From: Pseudocercospora fijiensis CIRAD86
Lineage: Eukaryota > Ascomycota > Dothideomycetes > Mycosphaerellales > Mycosphaerellaceae
Direction of reading: 5' to 3'
Assembly: GCF_000340215.1 (NCBI RefSeq)
Contig: NW_006921537.1
Location: forward strand, 895,011 to 959,010
Length of the DNA: 64,000 nt
Numbering within the stretch: the first letter of the stretch is position 1; every line of letters begins with the position of its first letter. Made by a program: the position numbers and the translations under genes. The notes below the pieces were generated by a model that was not told the DNA's origin, did no database searches, and saw nothing but the letters and a program-made list of their open reading frames with translations. Below, piece by piece: positions 33,501 through 44,879 of this stretch.

Positions 33501-34306
33501 CTAGTGGCAAGTGCGCACGCTCCCTTCTAAGAAAAGATCCGTGACGGCGTCTCCACTGTCCAGTGTCCACCAGTGCCCTCCACACTGCTGTCGAGGTCTC
33601 AGGTTCTAGAAGTGCAGAATGCAGATGTGATGTATCCCTCTCTTGCTGAAGAATGCACGCGTGTCCGTACACATCACATCGTGCTCGACGCTGCACCAGC
33701 GACGCAGATCTTCCCACCACATGCGTACCCTTTTCAACGTCTCCATCGGCACGGCATCACTGACGCCGTGAGGCCGACTAACGCGCCTATTCTTCCTGAC
33801 TGCAATTCCTCTTCCTGCAGAGACTTGTGGCGCTGCTAAGCCCCGTAGAGTCGCGGATGAGCCCGAGCGGTTTGACACGTCGTCGGCAGCGCGCTGCACG
33901 GCTTCGTCTCCCGTTGGCATGTTGCGTGGTCGTGTTGCTTCGCTGCTGAGCATGTCATCGCTGGCCTTATGTATACCGCCAATCGTGAGCGCGACACCAG
34001 CAGCATGTCTCGCTGCGCGCGTTTCTGATGTGAGAACAGCAAGTCCGCTCGATCTTGGCGGCCCAGGGCCTGCCTGGATTTAGCTTTGCTTTGGTGAGTG
34101 GCTCGTGGGACACACAAATCCCTCGAGCCAGCCGCAAACGTGCGGGCCAGGCCAGGCCACCGCGGCAAGCTTCTCTCGCTCTCCGCCGGACTTCAGGTGT
34201 CTAGGGACGTCAAACATCACAAAAAATGTCCGGACCTGTGCTGCTTTCTTGTGTTTGAGCATCCAGAATCAGGAAGGCACGTTGCAGGCCATCCACACTT
34301 GCCAAG
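33501..34306. other. Divergent promoter region, FLC / phosphoesterase
   Basis: About 800 bp between the FLC leader and the phosphoesterase start. Small motif-free frames only. Confidence 0.45.
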
Positions 34307-35328
34307 ATGGGTGGTGCGCCAAAGCTGCTGGCGATCGCTGACATTCATTTGTCCTTCAAGTCCAACCGGGACGAATGGGCCAAGTTGAGGATGCACAAAG
34401 ACGACGGGCTCATTCTCGCGGGTGATGGTATTGTAGTCTCGCGTTCCGTTACTGCTGCTGATGGCTGATGGCGACAGTGGGCGAAAGCCTGGAGCATATG
34501 CAAATTGCGTTCCGGAAAGCAGTCCGGAGATTCAAGACGGTGTGGTGGTGCCCGGGAAACCATGAACTGTATACCTCTTCTTCGCCCTCTTTGAAGGAAG
34601 AAGAAAGGAAGCTGCGGGGAGAAGCCAAGTATCGAGCTTGTATCAAGGTGGCGAGACATTACGGAGTGCTCACGCCCGAAGATGATTTCGCTACGTGGCC
34701 GTACACCAGTGCAGAGGGCTCCCAAGAGCGGGCTCTGGTATGTCCCATCTTTACCCTGTACGATTACAGCTTCCGACCGGACGATGTGCCACGAGAGAAG
34801 GCCTTGGACTGGGCGTTAGAGGAAGGCATACAGGCCACGGACGAGAAACTACTTCATCCGGATCCATATTCGAGCCGCGATAACTGGTGCACAAGACTGG
34901 TGTCGGAAGCAGAAGCGAAATTGGAGAAGGCTGCTGCGTCCGGATTGCCTCTCATTATAATCAATCATTGGCCACTGAGAGAAGACCTCATATTCATCCC
35001 GCGAGTGCCTCGGTTCAGCTTGTGGTGTGGGACCAAGGAGACGCATGACTGGCACACTCGCTTCAATGCGAAAGTCGTTGTGACTGGCCATCTGCATGTC
35101 CGAAGAACTGACTGGATTGACGGCGTGCGATTTGAGGAAGTGAGTCTTGGCTACCCGCGGCAGTGGCAGGACGCGAAAGATGCGGGAAACGACATCAACA
35201 CTTTGCTCCGAGAGATCTTGCCTGGTCCGGTAACTCCAGTCCGAGGGCAAGAGCCACCCACACAATATTTTCGCATTGGCATAGCCGAAACTCCAAGCTG
35301 GGCACTAAAACCGGAATGCTTGGGCTAG
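34307..35328 (+). CDS. Calcineurin-like metallophosphoesterase
   Basis: Exons 34307-34427 and 34478-35328 (50-bp intron) give 323 aa. The dimetal-site blocks are in order: ADIHLSFK (DxH), LILAGDVGES (GDxx, completed by splicing), WWCPGNHELY (GNHE), a late NHWPL (H) and VVVTGHLHVRR (GHxH). This is the full metallophosphoesterase signature. The substrate is unknown; the protein has no signal peptide or TM segment. It resembles the stand-alone cytosolic phosphoesterases of fungi and bacteria. Confidence 0.92.
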
Positions 35329-35919
35329 ATGTGGGATGACATGTTGTCAAGGTCGAATTGCGCACATATCTCTCTCGATGAGGCACGATTGATGAATCTC
35401 ATGAAACGCCTCCGATTGCAGCTGCTAAATCGACTAGCTGCATTGAACTTGGAACGCTTCGCGTCGCAGCAACAAAGTCCCGCAAATGCGCTCATCTCGA
35501 CCGCTACAAGCGACAGCGGCCGTTGCTTCACTATACAGCCACGCAGCACGTCAGCGGAAGGTCGGAGGAGGAAGCGTATGGCAAAGAAAGGAAGTCTCAG
35601 GGAGAAAGCAGATCTGAGACTTCAATGTGTATTGACAGAACTAAGTTAAAGAGCGCTGTGAGACCTGTAGGCTACGGTCTGGCACAGCGTAGGAATCTGT
35701 ATGCACAGAATACATGCCTCTGATGATCTTGAGGCAGTATCCCTCCAAGGTTGGAGTGGAGCAGGGAGCCAGAGCTCAAATTATCTTCCGTTCACCAGGA
35801 AAGGAAGTCTCGTCCGGGGGGGTCGCGCACGTCTTTGCTTAGCAGGATCAAATCAAAAGCTCTTTCAATCCTGCCTTTGTCGACTGCTTTGCTTGATATT
35901 TGCAATGGCTCGAGTGATG
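35329..35919. other. Intergenic between converging genes
   Basis: A 106-codon frame begins directly after the phosphoesterase stop codon, but it lacks motifs and its own promoter space, so I treat it as chance. Confidence 0.4.
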
Positions 35920-37095
35920 TCACTTCTCGAGCACGACTGATGCCAGCTGCTCCGAGGATTGTCCCATGAAAGCTGGATCCTTGAGGACCTCGACCCTTCG
36001 CGTGCGTCGCACCACGTCGGCTTGATCGCCAAGATAGCGTCTGCTCGCAAAAGACCAGTAAAGGTTGGCGCGGAGGGTGTTTAGTACTCCTTCGATGTAG
36101 CCGTCTGCTTCATGGTCGAGCCGCTGGTCCTCGTAATGTGGTCGGGTCGAAATGCACGACTTGATACGAGCAAGACGGTCGTCAAGCATATGGCCAACGT
36201 GGTCGAATGCGTCTTGTGCCGAGAGGCCGCGAATGCGACATATGGCAACCACGTTATGTGGAACGCCTTCCGCCTTACACGAGTTAGCTGGGATGAAGAA
36301 GAGCTTCACTGCGTATCTTGTACCTCTTCTTTGAAGTACGAGAGCATGTCGTTTTGCCTATGTGCTTGTCAGACGGGTCTTGTGGCGCGATTCTTTTGGA
36401 AGAGCTTACAATAGTGCACAGTCCATACCGAGTTCTTCAAGCTCTTGAACCCATGCACTGTCAAAGAACTCATCCGGCAGATCCAATGCATGTGCGTACT
36501 CGAAGAAAGGATACAGCGGAGCCACGCCGGCTGATTGTCGCCGAATCTTTAACATCTCGGACAAGGTCGGTGTCTCCTCTGCAGCCACTTTGAAGACCTG
36601 CTTCAGGACAGCATCGCAGAAGCGGTGCATTGTCTTCAGGAAACGTCTCTGTACGCCAGGCGGTGCACTAGCCTGTAGCTGCGACCAGATGGCATTGTGA
36701 AAGCGAATGAGGTGGCATTGCTCGGTGTCAGCTCCCTCTTCGGTTGATTCCATGGTGGCGAAGAGCGCTTGCATTTTTGCTTGTGCTGCGGCAGCATCGA
36801 GCTTGAGTTTTCCATTGTCAAAGAGGTCATCGTAGGGAAAGACCCAATTGCACCAGTCGCAATACAATCGAAGGCGACTTTCTTCGGCATCCGGCGCTGC
36901 AATGGCGACGAAACGGCTGAAATCACCTTTGCGCACGATGGTGGCCACTCGATGGTCGTAGTTGCAGAATTCGATAATGGCCGTCTCTGACTCTCGTCGG
37001 ACTTTGTCGTAGGCGGTGTGGAGCCTTGGCTCGTCTGCCAGGAATGATGTGAAGAGCTCGGGTAGGAGAATGGTCACTTTGTCGGGTGGGTCCAT
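35920..37095 (-). CDS. Class I terpene cyclase (sesquiterpene-synthase-like)
   Basis: Exons 37095-36410, 36357-36324 and 36273-35920 give 357 aa; an in-frame ATG at 37179 would add 28 residues, but 37095 fits the family's usual start (DKVTILLPELF). Both metal motifs are intact: DDLFD at about residues 89-93 and NDMLSYFKE (NDxxSxxxE) at 231-239, the latter lying in the 34-nt middle exon. The C-terminal Arg-Tyr pair occurs in SFASRRYLGD (about 316). Such enzymes ionise farnesyl or geranyl diphosphate and cyclise it; the product cannot be predicted. An MFS transporter starts 947 bp away on the opposite strand, which suggests a small metabolite locus, but no P450 or oxidoreductase is nearby. Confidence 0.9.
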
Positions 37096-38042
37096 GTCTG
37101 CTGCGGTTGTTCTTGGACCACAGGCGATGTGAGGTGTAGTCTTGGGCAAGAGACGAAGGGAAGTTCTGAGATTGAGCAAGCGCGGACTCGCCGTTGGGCA
37201 ACTGCATCAAACCTTACATGTGAGCCATGGCAGTCGCGCCCTTTCAACGGCTCACGTTAATGTTTACACTGAACAAGTGAATGCTGGCGTCAAGACAGCG
37301 GCAAGCCCAGCAGGCAGAGCAAAGAGTATCCATTTGAGTATTACCGTACCTGCCTTTTCTCGTTGACGATCGCGCACATGCTGATTTTGTGATGATCAGA
37401 AGGCGCCGTCATGACGCCCTCCCATTCTTCATGGTCGTTTTGATCTGCCCACCGCAAGAATGCCATGCCATGCCATGCACCATCATGCCGCCACGTCCTG
37501 CCGCGACACTCTCTGTGGCAGCTGAGCGAGCCATTCGGAAATTTCAACCGCCGCAATCAGCACACGCACAGTCTCGCCGCGCCAGTGGGATGGATAGCAG
37601 AAGGAGGATGGGCTTCGTTGATAACAAAGGGCAGAGGGCAGCCGACGTGGTGAAGAAGGCGAAGGTTTGGGAGGCGCGCAAGGATCCCTCGGCCAACTGC
37701 GCGACCGATGTCGGGACTGCCGCTTCCAATGTTTCGCGACTGTGTTTCTCCTGGAAAGGCTGAACAGCAGCCTGCTGCTCTGACAACCACGCCTCTCACT
37801 GACTCTGATGATCAAGCGGCGCCTATACTATGTGCATGATGGACGTGTGCAGCGCCGAGTCCGCGGCATGCCCATCGGATATACATTGGAACATGCGCCC
37901 TACCGGCCCGGCACAAGTGGATCTTTCTCAACTGCATGCAGTGCATGGGTTTGCCTTCCTCTGAAGACTCTGAACTCAGCTTCTTTCAAATCCAGTCCCC
38001 AGAGCCAAGTCTCGTCAAGCCTCAGGAGGAATCGTCTCCCAA
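37096..38042. other. Bidirectional intergenic region, terpene cyclase / MFS
   Basis: 947 bp shared by two divergent genes. Open frames here (up to 124 aa) overlap on both strands without motifs. It could hold joint control elements, but none is identified. Confidence 0.5.
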
Positions 38043-39549
38043 ATGGCCTCCGCAGAGACTAAGACAGTGAGCTCTCAGTCTTGGCGGTATTCGAAGACGC
38101 TACTCATTTTTACAGCTACGCTAGGCCTTTTCACAGGTATGTAGAATCCTCGAGTTCGAGCCACTAAACGCTAAGACGTGTGCAGAGAATTTCATCTATG
38201 GATTTATTGTCCCGATAATGCCATATATGATCGAGAAGAGGTTAAGGCTCGATCCGTCATTCACCCAGCGATTTACCACAGAGCTGCTTTTCGTCCTTGG
38301 TCTCGTCTCTATGCTTTCGGCACCCGTTATTGGATACCTCGCAGACCAGACTACCAGCAGAAAGATTCCACTCCTTCTATCCCTCATTGGCTGCACTGTC
38401 GGTACTCTGCTCGTGGCTACAACCCCTTCAGTGTGGGCCATGTACATTGGCCGCATTCTCCAAGGCATGGCCGGCACAGCAGCATGGATTGTTGGTTTTG
38501 GAATGTTGACTGACGCCGCAGGAAAGCAGCACCAGGGCAAAGCTTTGGGGATTGCTGGCTCTTTTATCACTGCAGGAATAATTACCGGTCCTGCTGTTGC
38601 AGGTGCCTTGCTGGAATGGATTGGATATTGGCCCGCTTGGACCGTGCCATTGACATTGCTAGCTATCGACTTCATTGCTCGACTGGCCATGGCAGACCAG
38701 CCAGCGGCCTCCAAGACAGCAAAAGCTAATCCTGCGTCCCACGAGCCAAGCGATGATGAACCACTCTTGGCAGACTCGACCAACGACAACGATGAATCGA
38801 AAGGTGGTGCTTCACAAGGCTTCTACTCAATCATGTTTCGCCAGGGAAAGGTCTATGCGGCGATCTTCAACGTTATCGCCTTTTCCACAATTCTTTCTGG
38901 TTTCGATGCCACCTTACCCGTCCATCTGAGAGACGCTTTTGGATGGGGACCGGCACCAATCGGATCAATATTTCTTGGCTTACAGATACCTGCAATGTGC
39001 CTTGCACCTTTCGTCGGTTGGCTACGAGACCGCATAGGTCTCAAATGGCCTACAACAATCGGATGGGCCTTGACAGCGCTGTTGCTCTGGTTCGCCGGAG
39101 TACCAGGCGACGCTGACTTTCTTGGATATGGTTCCGATGCTCGAGGTCAAGGCGCTTTTGTGGCCTGCATTATCAGCATCGGTATAGTGTGGTCATTTGC
39201 CCGCGGCGCTGGCACATTTCAACTGAACGGTAAGGCCCTTGTACGTACGGCTTGTCTCACTAAAAGTACTGACCAATTCGCAGCTATTCTGCACGATCTC
39301 CGAGAAACAAATCCTGACGTTTTCGGTCCTGGTGGAGGCAGCTCTCGCATGTTTTCGCTCACAGAGGTCTCCTTTTCCATGGGATTAATGTTAGGTCCAC
39401 TCATTTGTGGATCTCTAGCAGACACAGTTGGGTTCTACTATACCAGCTGCTTTATGGCTGGAACCTCGGCATTTGTAGCAGCGACTTCGTTTTTCTTCTT
39501 TACACACAAATCCCGGGTAATGGACACTCCAAGCCTAGCTACAGACTGA
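38043..39549 (+). CDS. MFS transporter (DHA1 / vesicular-amine-like)
   Basis: Exons 38043-38136, 38186-39229 and 39284-39549 (introns 49 and 54 bp) give 467 aa with about 12 TM helices. MFS signature motif A is seen in GYLADQTTSRKIPLLL after TM2. A motif-C-like GSFITAGIITGPAVAGALL lies in TM5. A hydrophilic acidic loop (about residues 205-245, PSDDEPLLADSTNDND) separates the two halves. The second half has WLRDRIGLKWPTTIG and a final FSMGLMLGPLICGSLADTVG. It is a likely proton-driven exporter, substrate unknown. Its position opposite the terpene cyclase makes export of that product a reasonable but unproved idea. Confidence 0.9.
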
Positions 39550-40217
39550 AGCTAACGGGTGCGTACGAATCGAGGTGTTCAGAGATCGTCTCCTTGTAGT
39601 TGTGCAGAGAAGCTAATCACAACTCAGGTGATAGAGTAGAAGGTGAAATGACTTCACAAATTCCAAGGCGCTATTCAATTGTCAACAAAAACGCCACCAA
39701 GCCATCTCCGATGTACGATGGACATCGGACCCGGAGCGGAAGCAAGGGCGGATCTAAATACAACGAAAGTGTTTGGGGTCGAACAAAACTGGATGCCAGG
39801 ATATCGCAGATCCATTCTCTGTGTTTTACTGGCTTTATTCTCGGCCAATGCTGGGCAAGTCGTTCTCTTATGAAGACACCACCCCATGGCATTATCATGA
39901 CTTGCGCTCAAGACATGGGGTATGGTTCTGTTCGTGCGTTGGATGCCACTCGTCGGCCATCATCGCTTCACTGCCAAAAGGCTCGAGCGGATGACGCCCT
40001 GTCTCAGCGTGGAATCCACGTTGCTGTGCTGACCTCGTTCGTGGTGAGGATGCCTGCGGCATGTGATGACGCCAATCAATGAGGGTTGTTCGGTCCAAGT
40101 GAGTCGGAGAGTGAATACAAAAAGCGCGACATCTACTATCATGTTTGTCTCTTTCCTCGTCACCATACTGATCTACTAGTTCATCCAAGACACTCTCTCA
40201 CACATCAGGCTATAGAA
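39550..40217. other. Intergenic, no gene recognised
   Basis: Several overlapping frames (up to 160 aa plus strand, 97 aa minus strand) have no motif. It contains the promoter of the esterase gene. Confidence 0.4.
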
Positions 40218-41372
40218 ATGCATTTCCACAACATCGCTACATTGCTCATTGGACTCGTTAGCAGTACTACCGCATTCACTCCCTCCCCAGGCTGCGGCAA
40301 AGCTCTTGGTGCTGGTATCAAGACAGGCGGCACTGGATCAAGCAACAGTCTCACTCTTACCTCTGGAGGTCGCTCTCGCTCTTATCTGCTGCACATTCCA
40401 ACGAATTACAACATCAACCAGGCTCGAGGCCTGATTTTCAGCTTCCATGGGCGCGGAGGAAGCTCAGCGAAACAAGAGGGATTGAGTGGCTTCTCAGACC
40501 CTTACTTTAATAAGGACAATCTCGCAGTCTACCCTCAGGGTATCAGCGCTCAGTGGCAGGGAGATCCGGCGGCTGACACCTCAATCAACGACGTTCAATT
40601 CACGCTTGATATGATCACTGCTATCTCGAATCAGTACTGCATCAATACTGATGCCATCTACTCGACCGGAAAGTCGAATGGCGGTGGCTTTAGTTTGAAT
40701 GTTTTGGCTTGTGATAACACTGCAAGCAAAAAGATCGCTGCGTTTGCAAGCAATAGCGGAGCGTACTGTAAGTCAGAGCTGTGTTCACCCTCACTTCAGG
40801 CTACTGACGAACAGCAGACCAGACATTGCAGTCGACGGGCTGTCGTCCGGACACTGTCGCAATTCCGTGCAACCCAGGTCGTCAAGTTCCAATCCTAGAA
40901 ATCCACGGCAGCGCTGATGATGTCATTGCATTCTATGGCGGCGAGCGTCGTGGTAGATGCCTTCCTTCCGTGAATCACTTCATCATGAACTGGGCATATA
41001 TCAATGGTCTTGGCACTACCAATATTACGACCAAGCCCTACGATACTAGTGTCCACAAGCACGAATTCGGCGACGCTGTCGGCAAGAGAGGCCTTGTGAC
41101 CAACTATTGGGTATACAACCTGGGTCACTCTTGTGAGTAGACCTTTAGGCAACAGCCTCATCCTGCCGCCTTGTAGCCCTCTTGTCTTACTCTACCTGCT
41201 TCAATCAACTCACCTAGATACGAATCGCTTTCCTCGCTAGGGCTTATGCTAACTCTTCTACCCTTCACTTTTAGGGGCAAGCACAGTGCCGAATTCCGAC
41301 TCGAGCACTCCCACGTTCTTCAATGCTACGACTGAAATGATGAACTGGTTCAATAAGTACACGTTGGCATAG
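40218..41372 (+). CDS. Secreted feruloyl-esterase-like enzyme (CE1 / PHB-depolymerase fold)
   Basis: Exons 40218-40767, 40818-41132 and 41275-41372 give 320 aa; the last intron is long for this window (142 bp). A signal peptide ends near TTA/FTPSPGCGK. An alpha/beta-hydrolase core follows: oxyanion region GLIFSFHGRGGSSAK, nucleophile elbow GKSNGGGF (Ser153), acid region HGSADDVIAFYGG (Asp217/218) and catalytic His in GHSW (about residue 287), which splicing assembles. Even-numbered Cys suggest disulfides. Relatives release ferulic acid from plant cell-wall arabinoxylan, so a role in plant polymer breakdown is likely. Confidence 0.9.
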
Positions 41373-42605
41373 AGGTGCTTCGACTCAGACCACATTACAG
41401 AAGACAACACAGCTGCCGAGAAATGAAAGTCACAATATGGAGTATTCTTAGCATTCAATCTTTTGTCCTCAGGCGAACTTAAGCAAGTTTCGGTGCAGCA
41501 AGGACCCTGCATAAGAACCAAGTACCGGTTGCTACGTTCCATTGACAAATCTCTCCAACTCCTGACATCAAACCTGCATCAAGCAAGGACAACAGAAGAA
41601 GCTGTAAGAAAACAAGACACGCTCCTTTTACCCACTCTTTCTTTCTTGTAATTTTCTTATTCATTCGCAAAGATACTATATTACACTTCTTCTTTCTCCG
41701 GCTGGTCCGAGCTCAAACTTTAGTTTCTTGTTGCCAAACTCATGATCCCTGGAAATATACATCTGAAACCACCGAGCAGCAGACATCATCCCTTCCAGAA
41801 GACTTCTATTCTCGATTAACAACCACATCTGTCGCATCCGAGTCTATCGCGGCGGTGGAAAGCAACTTGAGCAAAGGCTAAGGCTACGGGAAATCAAACC
41901 CAAGGCTGCACCCGGGAAATCATACGCCAATTTTCATCCGCAGATACCAAGACAGGTCCGAGTCCGAGTTGTCACAGGATTCTGTGGCGAAGGAGTGTGA
42001 CGGTCAGTGTCACTTCGTCACAAGGTACTTCTTCAGCGATTATTGTCACGAGCGCGGTCATCAAAGCCAGGGCTTGCGACACTGCGCAACAATTTTTCTT
42101 CCACATTCTGTCTTTACCGACGACATCAGGCCACAGCAAGAAAAAAAAAGATCAGCAAAGCGCATACTACTCGCAAGACGATAAGGACGCAAGCGCGTTG
42201 GAAGGAATAATAGGCAACACCTATTCTAGTCCCGAGCTCCAAAATTCACGGCGGAGAGAGAGAGAGAGAGAGAGAGCATACAAATTCCAAGGCTTCTTTC
42301 GCAACTTTTGAAAAAAAAAAAAAAAAAAACTCAGCCTGAACACAACATCGCATCAACCCAACTCGAAACCCACAGAACCAGATTCTTCAATCGAGTCGAG
42401 TCAAAGATCCAAATCTCAGCGGAGAAAGCGACGCTTCTTCACTACAAAACCCTCGACCCTCGAAACTAAAAATCAATACAAAATCTCCGCACCTCAACTC
42501 GAATCCTCGCTAAAACACACCTTTAGAGTAACGTGAGAGGTATCGAGTGAGTATACGTTACTATCCTCACTTCGTAACTCAATCAACCTCTCGATCCGAA
42601 GCGAA
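41373..42605. other. Intergenic with GA and poly-A tracts
   Basis: Contains a GA run (42254-42276) and an A19 run (42311-42329), followed by a C/A-rich stretch up to the next small gene. No coding signal recognised. Confidence 0.5.
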
Positions 42606-42815
42606 ATGGCTTGGATATGCTGCCTCTGCTCCAACGATAATTCCAGCCGAGGGATAATTTGCAGTAAATGTCGACATAGCACGTTACTTTGTTTGGGATG
42701 TTTTAGTTATGATAATGGGGTTGCTTCGCATAAGAAGGAGGACAAATGCGAGGGTGAGGTTATGATAAGAGGGCCGCCTATGAGGAAGAAAGTGAAGCTG
42801 GAAAGGAAGCGATGA
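42606..42815 (+). CDS. Small Cys-rich (zinc-ribbon-like) protein, 69 aa
   Basis: MAWICCLCSNDNSS is followed by GIICSKC and LLCLGC, giving Cys pairs (C6-x-C8, C19-x2-C22, C29-x2-C32) typical of a small zinc ribbon or RanBP2-like finger, then a basic tail (MRKKVKLERKR). Similar short Trp-Cys-Cys proteins are common in Dothideomycete genomes. It lies 84 bp from the convergent membrane-protein gene. It may be longer if spliced downstream. Confidence 0.5.
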   Translation: MAWICCLCSNDNSSRGIICSKCRHSTLLCLGCFSYDNGVASHKKEDKCEGEVMIRGPPMRKKVKLERKR

Positions 42816-42898
42816 GTCCTTGGAAATCGCCTTCGTCAATGCATTACGTTACGTTACATGTACAGCAGAAGAAGACGAAACGCTCGCACGCTCGCTCG

Positions 42899-44587
42899 TC
42901 ACATTACCAGCCAACTCACACCTATCCAGCCACTGATGCCAGTCATGCCGATGAACAAGACCAGAACGCCGATCAAAACTCCCGTACCGACTCGATCTCC
43001 CGCATCTCTGAAACCAGCATTTGCAGGAGCGGGCGAAGATACAGCCGTATTCCGTCCGAGAAAGATCCAGAGTAAAGTCGCCGCGACGGCTAAGAGAAGG
43101 ACCAGAAGTAGCGCAAATAGAATGCGAGAGATCGACCATCCAACCACGAATTCCAGACCTTCGGAAGGTTCTGAATCCGTCTCAAGACGTGTCAAATCCT
43201 GCTTTTCCATATGCTGAGGTGGTTTATCGAGATTGCCAGCAGCTGCTAATTCTCGTGCCCATTTCACGTACGGCACGCGGCCTTTGCCGAGCGCCGGCCT
43301 TTGATAGTAGGTGTAAGCTTTCTCCACCGAAAGTCCTGCTGAGCCCTTCCAGCTGGCAGGTCGAAGGCCTGGACTTGAAGGGATCCAGCCGTATTGTGCA
43401 TCTGCGGCTTTGGTAGCAGGTCCTTTGAGTGCAATCCTGGTCAACTTTCGAGCGCTAAAAAAGCGAAAAGGGCCTGCCAGTGACGCATAGGCAGCTCGAA
43501 GTTCGTTGAAGAAGTTCTGATCGTCAAAAGCAACGTTGCTAGCTTTCTCTTGTGCCCCGGGAACAGAGTACGTGCTTTCAGAAGCTTGTGCCTTTTCTGA
43601 CGGGATCCTAAGACCAGTTGTTCTGGTGCTACCATTTCGGTAGCCTCGACGAATGCTGAGAATGAGGAAATTCTCGGTGTCTTTGGGTAAAGCGCTGTCC
43701 TTGGGTAGAGAAGGGCTTTTGTAGAAAGGATACGGTGTTCGTTGAGGATTTTCAGGGAACTCTCCTCTATCTGCAGAGGCAAGTGGAGGTGGTCTTACCA
43801 CAGAGACCTTCTTCTTGGAATTTATGCTGAGGCGCGGCGGGATCTGAGAAGCTCGTGGGTTGTTTAAAGGGTCTAGTCGTGCAAGTTCGGGATCTTCAAG
43901 CATCGAATGCAGATATTTGTCGTATGCAGCAGCATGAATTCCCAATCTCTGTTCAAAATTGTCGTGATGCTGCGACATGCGCGCATCTCTTTCATGAGGT
44001 GGCCTGTATTGATCTCCGGATCGTGTCGAATGAGGAGAGCCATATAGGCCTGACGTTCGGAAGCGCGTAGTTGAGGAAAGGCGAATAGCTTTCGCTTGTT
44101 GTGGCGTGCTAGCTTCACCTGGCAGAAACTCTTCCACGGAACCATTGAAAGATGTATCAGGCGTGGCAGTGGCGCGATCTGGTACTTGCTGGTTCAAGTT
44201 GGAGTCTATTCGCTCATAGCCCTCAGACCGCGGCTCCTCAGGTCTGATGCTCACTCGTTTAGGCTCGCATTGTGACACCATCATCTGTGTGGACGAGATT
44301 GGACGTTTCTTCTTGCTTGGTGAACCAGATCTTCCAATTACTGCTTCGAGATCTCCAGAAACAGGAGGTGGGGCTTCCTCATCTTCCGAAGTATCGTCGA
44401 AATAGTCCGTCGTCCTGTGACCGAAGTCTGCTTGACTGTCTATGTTCTCCATCTGGAGCCCAAGACCACTATGCTCTGGATGCATGCTGCGAGCTGGACT
44501 CTGTGGTCCTTCCATGACCTGCGTGTATCGTCTTGGCGAGTTTGAAAATCGAACACCTTCTGTGCTGGCGTGTATGTTTGACTCCAT
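42899..44587 (-). CDS. Hypothetical membrane protein with two C-terminal TM helices
   Basis: Single exon, 562 aa. A long disordered N-terminus (Ser/Pro/Arg-rich, nuclear-signal-like SPSKKKRPIS) leads to a conserved-looking block (YGWIPSSPGLRPASWKG, then SVEKAYTYYQRPALGKGRVP). Two TM helices follow (ISRILFALLLVLLLAVAATL and GVLIGVLVLFIGMTGISGWI). It looks like the Pezizomycotina-restricted two-TM proteins of unknown role. The 292 bp upstream separate it from the TFIIIC gene. Confidence 0.8.
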   Translation of the reverse strand: MESNIHASTEGVRFSNSPRRYTQVMEGPQSPARSMHPEHSGLGLQMENIDSQADFGHRTTDYFDDTSEDEEAPPPVSGDLEAVIGRSGSPSKKKRPISSTQMMVSQCEPKRVSIRPEEPRSEGYERIDSNLNQQVPDRATATPDTSFNGSVEEFLPGEASTPQQAKAIRLSSTTRFRTSGLYGSPHSTRSGDQYRPPHERDARMSQHHDNFEQRLGIHAAAYDKYLHSMLEDPELARLDPLNNPRASQIPPRLSINSKKKVSVVRPPPLASADRGEFPENPQRTPYPFYKSPSLPKDSALPKDTENFLILSIRRGYRNGSTRTTGLRIPSEKAQASESTYSVPGAQEKASNVAFDDQNFFNELRAAYASLAGPFRFFSARKLTRIALKGPATKAADAQYGWIPSSPGLRPASWKGSAGLSVEKAYTYYQRPALGKGRVPYVKWARELAAAGNLDKPPQHMEKQDLTRLETDSEPSEGLEFVVGWSISRILFALLLVLLLAVAATLLWIFLGRNTAVSSPAPANAGFRDAGDRVGTGVLIGVLVLFIGMTGISGWIGVSWLVM

Positions 44588-44879
44588 CGAACGCTGTACG
44601 TTTGTCTAGCTCTCAGGATATGCTAGTCGATTGCGTTGTGCTGCGGAAGCTTCTGGCTGCTGCAAACCTCTCTCAAGGGCGACAGGTTGCTAATCGAACG
44701 TAATCGAGGTGTTGTTACCTGCACGTAGTCAACGGGGTCTGTCAGTCTGCATGAGCGTCGTTTCCATGTTGTGACCTGTCGTCGAAACAACGCCCGCTGG
44801 AATGCGGATGGAAATTGACCGAGGCCAGCATGACCGCATCAAGTAGTGCAGTTACACAAACTGCGTTCGGTCGCACACT

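Noticed and set aside
38196..38789. 197-codon minus-strand frame
   Set aside because: Antisense to the well supported MFS transporter.
39600..40188. Overlapping plus and minus frames between the MFS and esterase genes
   Set aside because: No family motif, mutual overlap, and no splice pattern that extends them.
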